Shown: positions 14,876 to 26,944, counted from the stretch's first letter. The stretch: 64,000 nucleotides of DNA from Glandiceps talaboti (GCF_964340395.1 NC_135557.1:18268625-18332624), one strand, 5' to 3'. Numbers and translations are program-made. Notes: a model not told the origin generated them from the letters alone.

Positions 14876-14984
14876 GCATACATACATACATACATACATA
14901 TAAACATATACATATACTTATGCATACGTACATACCTACCTACCTACCTACCTACCTACATACATACATACATACATATATAAA
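14638..14984 (+). repeat. Compound (CA)n-(CATA)n-(CCTA)n array
   Basis: About 21 CA units (14638-14680), a mixed stretch, CATA blocks interrupted by CA runs up to about 14900, then CTAC/CCTA units (about 14934-14958) and a last CATA block. Confidence 0.95.
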
Positions 14985-14999
14985 TAAACGTATGTATGT

Positions 15000-15389
15000 A
15001 AGTCACTGCATACAATGATGTAGTTTCTATATTGTTGTTTTCATCGTAATTCTTGGAGTACAACAAGGAGACATTAATTTTAATTACATCAGATACTATA
15101 TCTTCAACTTACTAAAACTACTAGCGATAGATATAATGCAAAAATACCCACTTCCCAGCTGTCATTTCATGAATCACGGCATACCATAATATGGACGTGA
15201 AATCTTCACTTTGTGTGTTAGTTTATCATTATTCAGTTTTCTTACATAATGTATAGCACAAAGATTTCTACTGTGTATGGTTTCGTCCAACCCATGATCC
15301 TTCTTGTTTTCAATCGGCAATTTGAAGCGATTTAACAGTTTTATCGAAGGTAGCTGGAACTGGAATGCATTGTTTCATAAACACAAAGT
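15000..15389. other. Unique sequence, no gene seen
   Basis: No supported feature between the two arrays. Confidence 0.4.
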
Positions 15390-15408
15390 GCATGTGTGTG
15401 TGTGTGTA

Positions 15409-15489
<81 letters not shown>

Positions 15490-15502
15490 ATGTATGTATG
15501 TA

Positions 15503-15551
<49 letters not shown>

Positions 15552-15575
15552 GCCTGTCTGTGTTTGTGTGTGTGT
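15390..15575 (+). repeat. (TG)-(TCTG)-(TATG)-(TCTG)-(TG) array
   Basis: TG units lead into about 23 TCTG units, four TATG units at about 15488-15504, then TCTG again, ending in TG. The symmetrical order suggests an internal point-mutated unit that expanded. Confidence 0.95.
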
Positions 15576-15599
15576 GTTTACATTGGGAAATAAAGGTGA

Positions 15600-16165
15600 T
15601 ATGTGCTGTACAATCGCAAACTAGTGTTGCTATTCAAATAATCACCATGTATAGGTTTGAATCTGTTTAATAAGGATTAGCGAAGCATTAGTTACTTAGG
15701 GGTTTCCTGGATTAAAACATGTAGGATTGAAATGTTTATTACGAAAGTTATCAACAAATTTGATTGCACATGACACATAAAGTAACTACTTTTACAAGGA
15801 AGGAAATCAAATCGCCAACAGCATTCATGTACGTTAAAAGATATGAACTGTGTTGTATGGACGTAAAACACACTTTGATCAACAATTGATAGACCAAATC
15901 TATGTATGTATATATGATATTTCAATCACGTACACATAACTGACTCATACACAGTTTTGTTGTAACCTATGCTTTATATATGCCTTACAATATAATAGTA
16001 CTTGAGACAACATGTGAATGCAAATGAGAAACTATCAGCAGTTGGACGCAGGGTGCCATGTCTGAATTTAAATGCTAGCACGTTTTAATCACCACATACC
16101 ACACACTTAACAAAATTACGTATCTTTATTCAATCTTTCGGCGAAGACACATCAGTACATTCTCC
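15600..16165. other. Unique sequence, no gene seen
   Basis: A minus frame at 15692-15925 is unsupported. GGTTTGAATCT near 15653 resembles a B box without an A box. Confidence 0.4.
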
Positions 16166-16358
16166 CTACCCACATACATACACACATATACATACACACA
16201 TACGTACATACATATGCATACATACATACATACATACATACATACATACATACATACATACATGCATACATACATACATACACACACACATGCACACATG
16301 CATGCACACATACATACATGCATACATACATACATACATACATACATACATACATACA

Positions 16359-16388
<30 letters not shown>
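16166..16388 (+). repeat. Compound (CATA)n/(CACA)/(TGCA) array
   Basis: CATA units broken by CACA and ATGCATGC segments near 16280-16322. Confidence 0.95.
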
Positions 16389-16389
<1 letters not shown>

Positions 16390-19165
16390 CTATATGTGCA
16401 TATGTACGTATGTGTTTGTTCGAATATGCATCAAAATACTCAAATTAGAGATATGAACATACAGACAGGTTTATTTACAGTAATTGTTATTTTCTTTAAA
16501 TGCTACTTTTGGTAGTAGTAAAGTAATTGATGAACGTCATTGGTACTACTAGTGTCTCTACTTTGCTTGAAGGTGTCTACATTTTTATTATTGTATGGTA
16601 TGTCTTGAAGGCTTTACAAAGCAGATTTAGTCATGAAACTAAATGATACGGAATTTTCCTTTTAACCACGCATCTTAAGCTTAATTATTTGCGTCATATC
16701 ACCTAAGTGAATATATACTGCATTGCTCATACATAATTCATGAGGTGAACATGTGATGATATGTCCGATATACAGCTTCGATATATCTCTATGTACGTAC
16801 ACGTGTGACATCGGCTTGCATAGCTACATTACCAGTTAGCTGTATGTGTGTCTAGTACAACGGCCAGGTATATGCGTACAGCTGGTTTACTTCTGCAAAA
16901 CAGGTAGGTACTGTCATGGGATACTTTGAATCGAATAAATCTCCTTATAACTGAAGCAAACGCTTCTATACACATGCTAGTATAGCATGGCAGTTTCCTT
17001 CGTTTTAGATAGACAACATGTGTTTGCAGGTCACATCTGATATATTGTGGTTCCCTCTATTTCCTTTCATATTAGTTTGTAACGCCAAATTTATCCCATA
17101 CACTATAACTGTTTCATGCGAATCTGTTTGAATACATCTTTATCTAAACATATTTACACAGTAATTTTCGATAACAGCATCAATTGCATATAAGCTAATG
17201 TAACCTTTCAACATTCAAACTTTTCGTTTATTGTATTAGACTTTTTCATGTAGTAAAAAAGACTTTTGTGTGTACATATATTTTATTTCTTCTCCCAGTT
17301 ATGTGTATATTTCAGTCTCCTTGATGGCTGAAACCTCTTATTGTTTTCATGTCGGGGGTCAGGCTAGACTAACTGTAAGCTATTTCTTGACCCCCCATTT
17401 ACCCTTATCCCGTTTGTTTGTGTTACCACTATTTTGTAATATTTTGTTTCAAATAACAGATTATGATGTAGAATAAAGGTGACTTCTAAATAATGTTGTG
17501 ACATTCATCTCCACGTCTTGTCTTTATAGTTTCAAATTAATGGATTGTGCCTACACATGTGTGTGGGCGTGCATGCGTGGTGGACTCACTTCTTCATCAT
17601 TTTATCTGCTCATCTATAGTTCGCTCTGTATCATTATTCGTCAAAAATGTGATCATAAACTAATGGCAGATTTATCAAAATTAGTAATGAATGAAACGGT
17701 TGCGATGAAATGATGCACATATTTGGCTGTAGAGCAATAGCAAATGAGAAATATTTTAATTCCGGCTGATAACAGGTTGATAGTACGTCCTCCGTTACAA
17801 AGATATAAAATGCCAATCTATTTCAATACTTCACACGTTATTACCTGCCACTAATGACTATACCCGTCGGCTAGCATACAAATAGCTTACACATGTAAAG
17901 TAACTTCAATTCGTCTATGTCCGCTAATAATTGTAACCTACGTCAAATGGCTAATACACCCTCATATACTTAATTGTAACTGCTACAATAAAATTAAGGT
18001 TAATTGATATCGCAACTCAAACGGCTATTTGCTTCTTTTACCATGATTTCCCCTCGTGTATCACTTGAATACAAAATATATAGATGTGAAAAAGGCAATG
18101 AATCACATAACTTACTTTCTATGGTGTTTATAGATAGATAAATAGGATCTATTAATATATATCTAAATAGTGGAATATCTCAATAAAAATAAGGTCAAAT
18201 AATCAAAATTGTGTATTTCCCACAACCCAACCGACCCTAAAAATGATATTTTAAGCCGTCAACAATAACGATATCTTATATTCACACGTGGTATTTTTGT
18301 AAATTCAAAAGGGTAAAATGGTGAAAATTTACTTCTCTTTCCATGATCTTTCTTGCTAAAGTCTCTCTGGTGTTTTTAAAATCCAATCTCAGAGAAAAGA
18401 TGTTTTTTGAAGAGTAAGTGGAATTTATATCATATATTCTGCTCTATTTTATGAAGTCGTGGTATCAGATGCATTTTTAATTTTGGAAATGCCATATGGA
18501 ACACAAAAACACAAAACAGGACAGCATAATTTGCTAATCTATCATTACTGCGATTCTAATTGTCTGTTGAACCATAAAAACAATATTTAACATTTTTTTT
18601 TATGTTTTACCTGTTTCTAGCAAACCCCCATATTGATAAATGTAATGATGTATCTTTGTTGGCTTAATATATTTTTAAAAATTTCAATACCGTAAAAATT
18701 GTTGATTTGTACGTAATGCTGAAACGGTTACGTGCAGGTTTGTCTATAATCGAAAGAACATTAACAGTAAAAGGCCGTAAATCCTATAAACCATTCCATA
18801 AAACATTGACGTATTTATAAGCTCGACAAAGAATCGGATTTAGCAGTAAAAGTTTATTATTGTATAACATGGCTAATGAGAAAACGTGTCTGTTTACAAC
18901 AAGCTGGAGAGGTAATAAAAACAAGGAAAATATCAAATAAGTATTTTGAAGCAAATGTGTTCTTTCGTAGCCAACGTTTCTAGTTCATTTATACATCACA
19001 GAATTTAGGATGAAACTATGTGATAAATCGCTGGTGATGTACAATTTAAACAATTTCTTCAAAACATATACTATGGCTATATAATTATGATAACATAATT
19101 AAAGAAGTGTTGTCATTTTTTAATATGGAGTTTCCTAAATCTATAATCTTTAATTAAACATGCAA
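16390..19165. other. Unique sequence, no gene seen
   Basis: The longest quiet block so far. It contains a GGGGGTCA/TGACCCCC inverted pair (about 17355 and 17388) and frames at 17270-17476 and 17498-17713 that do not look coding. No repeat family was recognised. Confidence 0.4.
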
Positions 19166-19171
19166 TCCACT

Positions 19172-19240
19172 TACAATTTTGGATGGTTAGAGTGCTTTCC
19201 TCATAATTTACATATTATCAGTTTGAGCCCAGCTGCTAGC
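19172..19240 (+). mobile_element. tRNA-derived SINE head (degenerate)
   Basis: ATGGTTAGAGTGC at about 19184 fits an RNA polymerase III A box, and CAGTTTGAGCCC at about 19219 fits a B box. The spacing of about 35 bases and the CCTCATAAT between them (an anticodon-arm remnant) match tRNA-derived SINEs. The acceptor stem does not close, so it is not a tRNA gene. The SINE body downstream was not delimited. Confidence 0.5.
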
Positions 19241-19617
19241 TTTCTTCCTAATTACCTAACACATCCGTGGTATGATTTGAACTATATTTCAATACACAGC
19301 CAGCTCGAGAAATGACTACGTGTAAAGTCAGTGGTTACTTTGTGAAATTGTTAATCATTCGCTGCTCTGTTGATCATTTGTAATTACAGTATATACTTTA
19401 TGCCTTCTGTGGAGATGGGGAGTGTAAATGAACTTTTGTGCTGTTATAAGTACATGCATGTTCGAGTTGTTGGTGCTTGTACAATGTTGTGAACAGACTG
19501 TCGAAAGTGTCATTTAATACATAAAAAAGACAACATGTGATTTGAAGTACAATGAAACACAATGCAATACAATACGCCACATTGCTGCCTTATATAGAAT
19601 AAGCTATTCCTTCGGTA

Positions 19618-20252
19618 CTGACCATGCATGGATGGCGTGGGCGTTCTTTCTGACAAAATGCATTATCCTGATTCTCATGAAGTCAGGATGAAGCGATGCA
19701 AGCGATACTGACTGTATTTGCCAATAACAACAGATTAAAACATATCTTTGACAAACATCAATAATAAATCGGACTTAGGTAATACGTACATTACACGCCG
19801 TTAATTGTGCATATAATCTTAGATAATCATAATATATAGAAAAGTATTATCAGTTATTCATCATCAAAGACATGAAGGCGTTTAGACAGTAATGCAGTAA
19901 TAGTGATAGTGTGTCATTGTTATCAAAATCCCAATGATAAATCTGTGCAGTATACAATGAAACAAACACATATAAATACACGGGCACAGTCATATACATA
20001 TACAGACATACAGATACATAGATAAATAAATAGATGCATTGATACATATATACATAGATACATATAAACATAAACATACATACATACATACATACACACA
20101 CATACATACATACATACATACATACATACATACATACATACATACATAGACAGGCAGACAGAGATAGGCGTCATGCATGCATGCATGCATTCATACATAC
20201 ATACATACACACATACATACATATATACATACATACATACATACATACATAC
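19618..20252 (+). mobile_element. (CATA)n-tailed dispersed element, copy 1
   Basis: Shares with 52578-52982 a GGATGGCGTGGGCGTT start, AAAATGCA-TTAT, ATTTGCCAATAACAA, TTAGATAATCA, a GACAGTAAT block, ACAAACACATA and a final (CATA)n array. About 400 bases of body precede the array, which here runs from about 20070 with ATGCATGC and TATA breaks. A 3' simple-repeat tail joined to a reproducible body is typical of non-LTR retroelements or SINEs. No protein or polymerase III boxes are clear. Confidence 0.6.
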
Positions 20253-20279
20253 TCCTCCAACACACACGCCGTGATGTTA

Positions 20280-20679
20280 GTTTTTAAGGTCACGTCCTTG
20301 AAACCTCCTCTATCAAGGCCATTTTGTTAATATTTATGTGTGCCCATAACATATACAACTTACTTTAAAAGTTCATTCTGTAATTCTTTTGCCATTATGA
20401 GCTTTGCTTAACCGTTTGGTAACGTGATACACAATATTCTGATCGTCGTAATTACAAAATCTCAACGCTCTAGTGTTTGATCAAAGTATTACCTTAATAC
20501 AATGAACCTATCCTCCTGATTAAGTCAATTGCCCTCTCTTATAATCTATGTCAAGTGTTACTCTACTTGCTAAAAGTTTAAGTTGTGTGCTGACTGTAAA
20601 TGTAATTATATCAACGTGGTCGTGAGAGTCATTCACCTCTCGGTTATCTTAATGAAATAGGCAGTAGAGCAAAATAATG
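20280..20679. other. Unique sequence, no gene seen
   Basis: No feature recognised. Confidence 0.4.
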
Positions 20680-20685
20680 TATACA

Positions 20686-20746
20686 CTGCAGTATACTAAG
20701 TCGTGCCGTCTACTTCTGGAAAGGGTCAGTGTTTGATTTTCAGCAC
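20686..20746 (+). mobile_element. Possible tRNA-derived SINE head (degenerate)
   Basis: CTAAGTCGTGCCGTC (about 20696) is a poor A box. CTTCTGGAAAGGGTCA resembles an anticodon arm and GTGTTTGATTTTCAGCAC (about 20730) a decayed B box. Spacing is right but the A box is weak, so this may be chance. Confidence 0.3.
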
Positions 20747-20749
20747 GTT

Positions 20750-21379
20750 GTAAACAGGTATAGTCACGGCTAACTGATTGTACAATGTTTCCGCCGAGCT
20801 CTCATGAGTCACAGTCGCCAGAGGGTAAAATGAAATCGGTGAAAATATTTATGATCAGTCATATTTCAGTTGTGAGAAAAAAAACATAAAATTTCATGAG
20901 GTTTGTATTAAGTACGTTTACCAACCGGCATGTCGCAAGGATGTAAATTAAATTCAGGGGATGCATGAATGAAGGTCAATATTTACGATAAGTTGTCCCA
21001 TTTAAGAAAAACATGTAATTAGCAGACAGCAAGTAGCGGGTCTTTTGTATACAGCAGGTGACGTAGCACTAGAGATCAAAGGTACTGCACGGTAGAAATT
21101 TAAGAGATTACGTTTAATACAAACATTACTTACTGATAGTACACACTTATTTTTATTTTATTTCAAATACTTGGTTCGAGAATAAAGGAAAGTTATGTTT
21201 TAATAGGTCATTCACGAACTTATGATTTAAATCTTAATACTCTGACAGGGAAATAGCGCCATCTAGGTTTATCTCCATTAAACAATTTTACAAATATTGC
21301 TTTCCCGAAACGAGTGACGAAATAAAGTTATCTATAAGACATTTCGTCTTCGCATGTAAATGCTATTAAACATTGTATC
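20750..21379. other. Unique sequence, no gene seen
   Basis: No supported feature. Confidence 0.4.
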
Positions 21380-21761
21380 AAGATCAGTGAGACTTATCAC
21401 AAGGTTTCATACTGAGATAGACACAATAAAGATAACACACAGACATCCCTTACACAGTGTCTGCTCTGTATTTTGTAGCAAGGTTTCAGGTTGAGATACA
21501 CACAATAAAGCTAACACACAGACATCCCTTACACAGTGTCTGCTCTGTATTTTGTAGCAAGGTTTCATGTTGAGATAGACACAATAAAGATAAGGGCACA
21601 AAGACATCCCTTAAACAGTGTCTGCTCTGTATTATGTTAATGATAACAAAATCAATTACAAATGTGGCAAAATGCAGAGATGTCAGATTGTAAGGTATCT
21701 GTGTGTTATCTTTATTGTGTCTATCTCAACATGAAACCTGGTGATCAGTCTAACTGATCTT
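21380..21761. mobile_element. Foldback element with three internal 79-bp tandem repeats
   Basis: The outer left end AAGATCAGTGAGACT (21380) is matched in inverted orientation by the right end at 21761. The arms stay similar for about 90-100 bases, through GGTTTCAT, GAGATAGACACAATAAAG and ACACACAGA. Inside, the left-arm sequence is repeated in tandem with a 79-bp period starting at 21401, 21480 and 21559. Only one inverted copy lies on the right (about 21671-21761). No transposase is encoded and no clear target duplication was found. Confidence 0.65.
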
Positions 21762-21981
21762 AAAACATAGTTTCATAGTATTTGCAACACGTAGTTCTGT
21801 TACTAATCGTGTTTGTACAGGTATACATTTCATGTTATATGAAAACCGCTTTCAGCACAAGTCACTTTTGTTTGTAGTGAAGTGGTCATAGAGCACGTCC
21901 TTGGATAGGCACAGAACTAGAGATACTGTGTTTGGAACACCTGAGCAAAGTATCTTATACTTTTCATACACACATTGCAGA

Positions 21982-22158
21982 ATGGCAGCTACATACTTAG
22001 GCTTGGTAGCACATGTGTTTGCGATCTTAGGCTTGGCTGCACATGTTTGTGACATTGTAACAGTTGCCAAGGTGGCGACATCGAAAGAGCCATTGGAAGG
22101 GTTAACAAGAAATATTGACAGTTTCATTCAAGCGTTTGTGGACACATTCTTTGTGTAA
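21982..22158 (+). CDS. Small ORF, 58 codons, hydrophobic N-terminus; unrecognised
   Basis: ATG at 21982 opens a frame to TAA at 22158, starting MAATYLGLVAHVFAILGLAA. Residues about 4-30 form a hydrophobic helix that could be a signal peptide or membrane anchor. A C-terminal half with charged and aliphatic residues (VAKVATSKEPLEGLTRN) looks like soluble helix. The ATG follows CACATTGCAG, a fair splice acceptor, so it could be a coding exon. The frame is open upstream to about 21901 but without a better ATG. Higher local GC and regular composition favour coding. No family match is known to me, and chance remains possible. Confidence 0.3.
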   Translation: MAATYLGLVAHVFAILGLAAHVCDIVTVAKVATSKEPLEGLTRNIDSFIQAFVDTFFV

Positions 22159-22221
22159 AAGTGTCAGTTAAACGAAATTGAGAGCACAGTTGACACGGTG
22201 GGAAAGAATCAGAGAGGAGTA

Positions 22222-22246
22222 TAAATTAAATTATTTAAATAGATAA

Positions 22247-22312
<66 letters not shown>

Positions 22313-22314
22313 GG
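22222..22314 (+). repeat. (GATA)n microsatellite
   Basis: About 22 GATA units preceded by AAATAGATAAATAG. Confidence 0.95.
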
Positions 22315-22319
22315 ATAGT

Positions 22320-23335
22320 CTAAAATAATAATAATGCCTTCTTTGTCAAATTGTCAATATATTAAATTGATTAACACGAGAACTAAATCTTATTAATCCG
22401 TCGTACATTAATGGTTTAACTTCATAAATTGTGTTCAAAGAAACGTAATAGAAGGGATTCGCCGGTGTATATTAAATTTTGTATTCGATTTGTGGCGACG
22501 GTAAATATAATTTTCTTTCATCGTATCCATTTGAATCGCTTCCGCACACGAGAAAACAGTAGGAAGAAATGTAATACGTGACTGAAGGCTTTTGAGTGAA
22601 GGTTGGAGTGTCTTTATCAGATTAATATCAGCTTATACTGTCTTTGATGAATACGTTACTAAAAATAAGTAATATAAAAATTGTATCTTACTGAAATCAC
22701 AGAACACAAATGATGACATTTCAAACTAAGACAATCTGGACATGATTATTATAAATCATAGCTTACTATGGAAGAAATATAAATATTGATAGTGATAAGA
22801 TATTATATATAACACTGTGCATAATCAAAATTAACAGTAAACGTTAAGTAAAAAGGTTGAAAATTCATTATATTGTTACAGAATATACAAATACCTTACA
22901 TGGCATTTTTTTTTTCAAAGGCCAACATTGTGAACCTTATTCAATTACTTCAAAACACGACCTTTAAATGACTTTGTAGCATTTCTTTTCCGACCCTGCA
23001 GGTCTTTCAATATCAATATATCAGACATCAACCTGTTGATATTTACAACAACGTTTTTCTTAAATGAGAAACAGATTTGCGCCTTGGGATACAATTCTTG
23101 ATGACGTCAGCCATGTGTGGGCCTCCGCTGATAAATGCCATTTCATCCCGAAAACTGATAGCCACATCAACTATGAATAAAGTGTACAATTTCTTTCCCT
23201 GTTTTCATACCCCGGTATTAAATTAAACAGGTTCTGTAATATTAATGTTTGCTTGGTTATAATATAGTAGTGTTTATAGAATATATGAACCACGCTAAAA
23301 GGCAGGGGTGTTATTCCCACTTTAGTGTGTATTTG
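22320..23335. other. Unique sequence, no gene seen
   Basis: AT-rich, with a T-run near 22908. No gene signal. Confidence 0.4.
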
Positions 23336-23337
23336 TT

Positions 23338-23338
23338 T

Positions 23339-23405
<67 letters not shown>

Positions 23406-23476
23406 ATGTATGTATGTGCACGTGTTTGGTTGGTTGTTTGTTTGTTTGTTTGTTTGTTTGTTTGTTTGTTTGTTTG
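23338..23476 (+). repeat. Compound (TG)-(GTAT)-(GTTT) array
   Basis: About 25 TG units, seven GTAT units, a short unique bridge, then about eleven GTTT units. Confidence 0.95.
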
Positions 23477-23479
23477 CTG

Positions 23480-24695
23480 CTTTTTTGGCAATGTTTATGT
23501 TCTTAATTAAAGGAAGTTAATGTCGCGTTTGATGACCATTTTGAATTATCATAATTGTCATAATGATGCACTTTAAAGATAATTTTGACAATATTGCTAG
23601 GTTTGAGAATAGAATGACATGAACAGAATGAACAAAGTGACAGTTAAAAACTTTTTACTCATGCAACGTTCGTGCTATCTTTATATAGTCGGGCATAACT
23701 CCATCAGCACCAATGCTTTTATCCAACGAAGATAAAACACCTAATCTTCTTAAGTAAAGACTACGAGATAATTACCTCTTTCAGAACTGTTTGATATTCA
23801 ATTTACGTTACAAAAAACATCTGGGATGAACTTTTAACTTTACTTCAATCAATACTTCCTTGAGGAGAATCTCGAATTCTTTTGTAGGCACGTTTTTACA
23901 TCACAATGTAATTTCCATCACGTATTCTTAACTTTACCTGGAGACAGTAAATAAATTTAATGCCGAGGGCAGTTTTCTTTCAGATCAGTTGAGCCAACGT
24001 CTTAGTGAATTGGCTTAGTTATAACATAACTCTCTCAGAAAGATATAGACGTTTGTCATTTGTTTATATATATGCACCGTCGGTAGGTGAATCAAGGGAA
24101 ACAAAATTGACTCTGTTTTGACATAGTTTGAACGGATTAATTAGCTCAGCTGTGTTTGCTGTTCTACCGTCTAGATATGATAACTTATCGGCGACTGGAG
24201 CTTAGTATGCTACTGATGAAGTTATACTTTGCTGATGGAAGACAACGTACAATTTGTTTTTCATTTTAATAACAAGCTGTAATATTGTCATGTGACTAAT
24301 TACCCTACTTTCTCCTGATACAGTTATATCACATAGTTTCCAGAATGTTTGTTAAGTATCAATGAAATGTCTGGAAAAGGGACAAGCCTAGATTAAAAAG
24401 TTATTCTTGATTTGGATTTCTTAAAGTTTTACTTGATAATAATACGAACAACGGTTTCATAGATGAAGCCCTGCAGTACCTACAACCTGTTATACCTCTG
24501 CTATAGCGGTCCTAGTATGAAAAGAATGTAGACAGTTAATGATTAGCAGAAGATGTAGACGAATTGTATTGCAATTCTGCTAAATAACACAAGAAAATGT
24601 TTAAGTGATGTATTTTGTGTTTAATTTTGTTTATTTACTAGAGTCCTTTCATCTAGTACTGTCATTTTTTAAAACGTCATGGTCAAATTTCAATT
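23480..24695. other. Unique sequence, no gene seen
   Basis: No supported feature. Confidence 0.4.
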
Positions 24696-24696
24696 A

Positions 24697-24752
24697 AATA
24701 AACAAACAAACAAATAGATAAATAAATAAATATTTAGACAAATAAATAAATA
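24697..24752 (+). repeat. Imperfect (AAAC/AAAT)n array
   Basis: ACAAACAAACAAAT is followed by AAAT/AATA units with interruptions. Confidence 0.8.
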
Positions 24753-25118
24753 ATATTAGACATCCTGCTATCACCCATACATACCATTGCATTGCAATAT
24801 TAGATTTTCATAATAGCTGTAAATATTAATACGATATGAAAAATTAAATACAAGTTGTATTGAAATGAAAAAAGAGTTGTACAGTTTATTGTAGTTTATT
24901 GAGCCACCCTGCGGTTAAACTGAAAATTTGGAACAACGTGGCAAAATTGAAGTGTACAATTTCTTTCGGTTTTTTAATCAGAAGTTATGCAGTAAGGTGT
25001 AACGGAAGAGCCAAACAATTACTAACAGTGTTCTGAATAAGACTCTGAATAGTTTAAATTTGCAATCTAATAAACAGATAAAACACATATCTGTAAATCT
25101 ATATTAGAATAAGGAGTC

Positions 25119-25460
25119 ATATTTACACTATAATCCCAGAGGCAAGAGGAACTGTATTATCAAAAGTCGATTTTTTCACAGTTTAATTATGATATACATT
25201 TTCATAATAACATCACCACGTACATGATTTTTGTGTATATTACTCATAATGTACCTTGTGTACAGGCGTTCTTCTAGACATACCTGTTCCATATTCACAC
25301 TATAATCCCAGAGGCAAAAGTGTTATCAAACATCGATTTTTCACACAGTCTAATTATAATATATATTTCCATCATAACAGCACCCCACTCTTTGTTGTAC
25401 ATTACTCACAATGTATCTAGTACATATTAGGCGTTGTACTGTACTTACCTATTTCAGGTC
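25119..25460 (+). repeat. 172-bp tandem duplication
   Basis: Copy 1 at about 25119-25290 and copy 2 at about 25291-25460 share ACTATAATCCCAGAGGCAA, TATCAAA, TCGATTTTT, TAATTAT-ATATA, ATAACA and ATTACTCA-AATGTA. By eye about 80 percent identical with indels. No coding potential is conserved. Confidence 0.7.
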
Positions 25461-25730
25461 TAACTTTACATAGCGGCAGTGTTTATACTTAAGAGTACTC
25501 ATATACGAAAATAAGATATTGTGAAATAAAATGTCATTCAAACTATAATGTGATGTACAAAATAATATCAACGTTCATAACAGAATCTGATAATCGTTTA
25601 CCTTTGAAAATGTATCTGTTGGTTATTTTTGTATATGCATGTATATATGACAATAATTGTCAAACTGGGCAATTGATAAACCTACCTTGAATATATTAAC
25701 AAGCGTTTCGTCAAAGATAATCGTGTACGC

Positions 25731-26018
25731 ACGAATGCACGCACGCACGCACGCACACACTCATACACATACACACAAACACAAACAACACATACATACA
25801 TACATACATACATACATACATACATACATACATACATACATACATGCATACATACATACATACAGACAGACAGACAGACTGACAGACACAGATAGATCCA
25901 TCCATCCATCCATCATCCATCCATCCATCATCCATCCATCCATCCATCCATCCATCCATACATACATACATACATACATACATACATACATACATACATA
26001 CATACATACATACATACA
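25731..26018 (+). repeat. Compound (CGCA)-(CATA)-(CAGA)-(ATCC)-(CATA) array
   Basis: Five tetranucleotide motifs abut: CGCA/CACG at about 25733-25755, CATA at 25790-25862, CAGA to about 25885, ATCC (with two three-base slips) at 25896-25958, then CATA to 26018. Confidence 0.95.
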
Positions 26019-26153
26019 CAAATGTTCTATTCAAATCACATTCGAAGCGCAGCTGTTTATCTTGTCTGTAAGGTAAAAGCTTTATGCCCAACCTCTGTTG
26101 AAATCACTCTACAGGTTACAAGTTAATTGTGTTTTTTACATAGTAGTTTCTAC

Positions 26154-26291
26154 TTGCGTCAATGAAGTTGTCGCCACAAGGCTCAACACCCCATTGCACG
26201 TCTCCAACACTGTGGTCGCCTACTAGACAACGTCGCCTCTTGCAGATACTTGTCTTCTTAGCTTCCATGATTTCCTTCAAAAACATATTTG
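26154..26291 (-). other. Exon-like segment, minus strand; unrecognised
   Basis: Read on the minus strand, a segment bounded by a CAG acceptor-like edge (26291) and a GT donor-like edge (26154) stays open for 45 codons. It contains MEAKKTSICKRRRCLVGDH and then WGVEPCGDNFID. GC is higher than in the flanks and codon choice looks non-random. The region upstream of the acceptor is purine-rich rather than pyrimidine-rich, which argues against a real splice site. It could equally be a fragment of a decayed element. No family recognised. Confidence 0.25.
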
Positions 26292-26573
26292 CTGCCGTTC
26301 AGTCTCGGTCTCTCATTTTCCTGCGCCACTGACTCTCACTCAACAAATTCGTTAAGCCATAAGCTTAAATATCACCAAATACTCCACATTCAGTGATTTA
26401 TATACATCCATTTTTCTTAAGTTCGTTATTTAGGTACACATACTTTTATACTGCGACTAGGGTCTCGCTTGCTGATAAAAAGGTTTAGCAATGCTGATGA
26501 ACGTGGCCGTCTTAAAGTGTATTCATTGACTCCTGTCACGTAAATAATGACATCTTTAAATGACGTGTTTCAG

Positions 26574-26648
26574 ATTGTTGTGGCACCTCAAGTTGGAAAC
26601 AAACAATTTCAAGTGGGCATTGACGTCTCTGACATTAAAACACCAAAG
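26574..26648 (+). other. Exon-like segment, plus strand; unrecognised
   Basis: GTGTTTCAG immediately precedes 26574 and GTAATT follows 26648, giving a clean 75-bp exon with acceptor and donor. It encodes 25 residues without a stop, including APQVGNKQFQVGIDVSDIK, with a beta-strand-like pattern of alternating residues. The length is a multiple of three, so skipping would keep frame. The KQFQVGIDVS stretch faintly recalls small heat-shock or other beta-sandwich domains but is too short to assign. No partner exon was found within the window. Confidence 0.35.
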
Positions 26649-26719
26649 GTAATTAACTCGGAATCCCCAAAACCCAGTTTTTCTGTCATGGTTAAGTTAA
26701 ATACAAGCGTTCAACGACC

Positions 26720-26914
<195 letters not shown>

Positions 26915-26944
26915 TATATATACATGTATACATAAATGTGGGTG

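Noticed and set aside
15645-15670. GGTTTGAATCT as a tRNA B box
   Set aside because: No A box and no stem structure.
17353-17396. GGGGGTCA/TGACCCCC hairpin as a regulatory RNA
   Set aside because: Eight pairs with a 27-base unstructured loop, and no further support.
21407-21607. 66-codon minus frame
   Set aside because: It lies wholly inside the 79-bp tandem repeats of the foldback element and reads as a repeated peptide.
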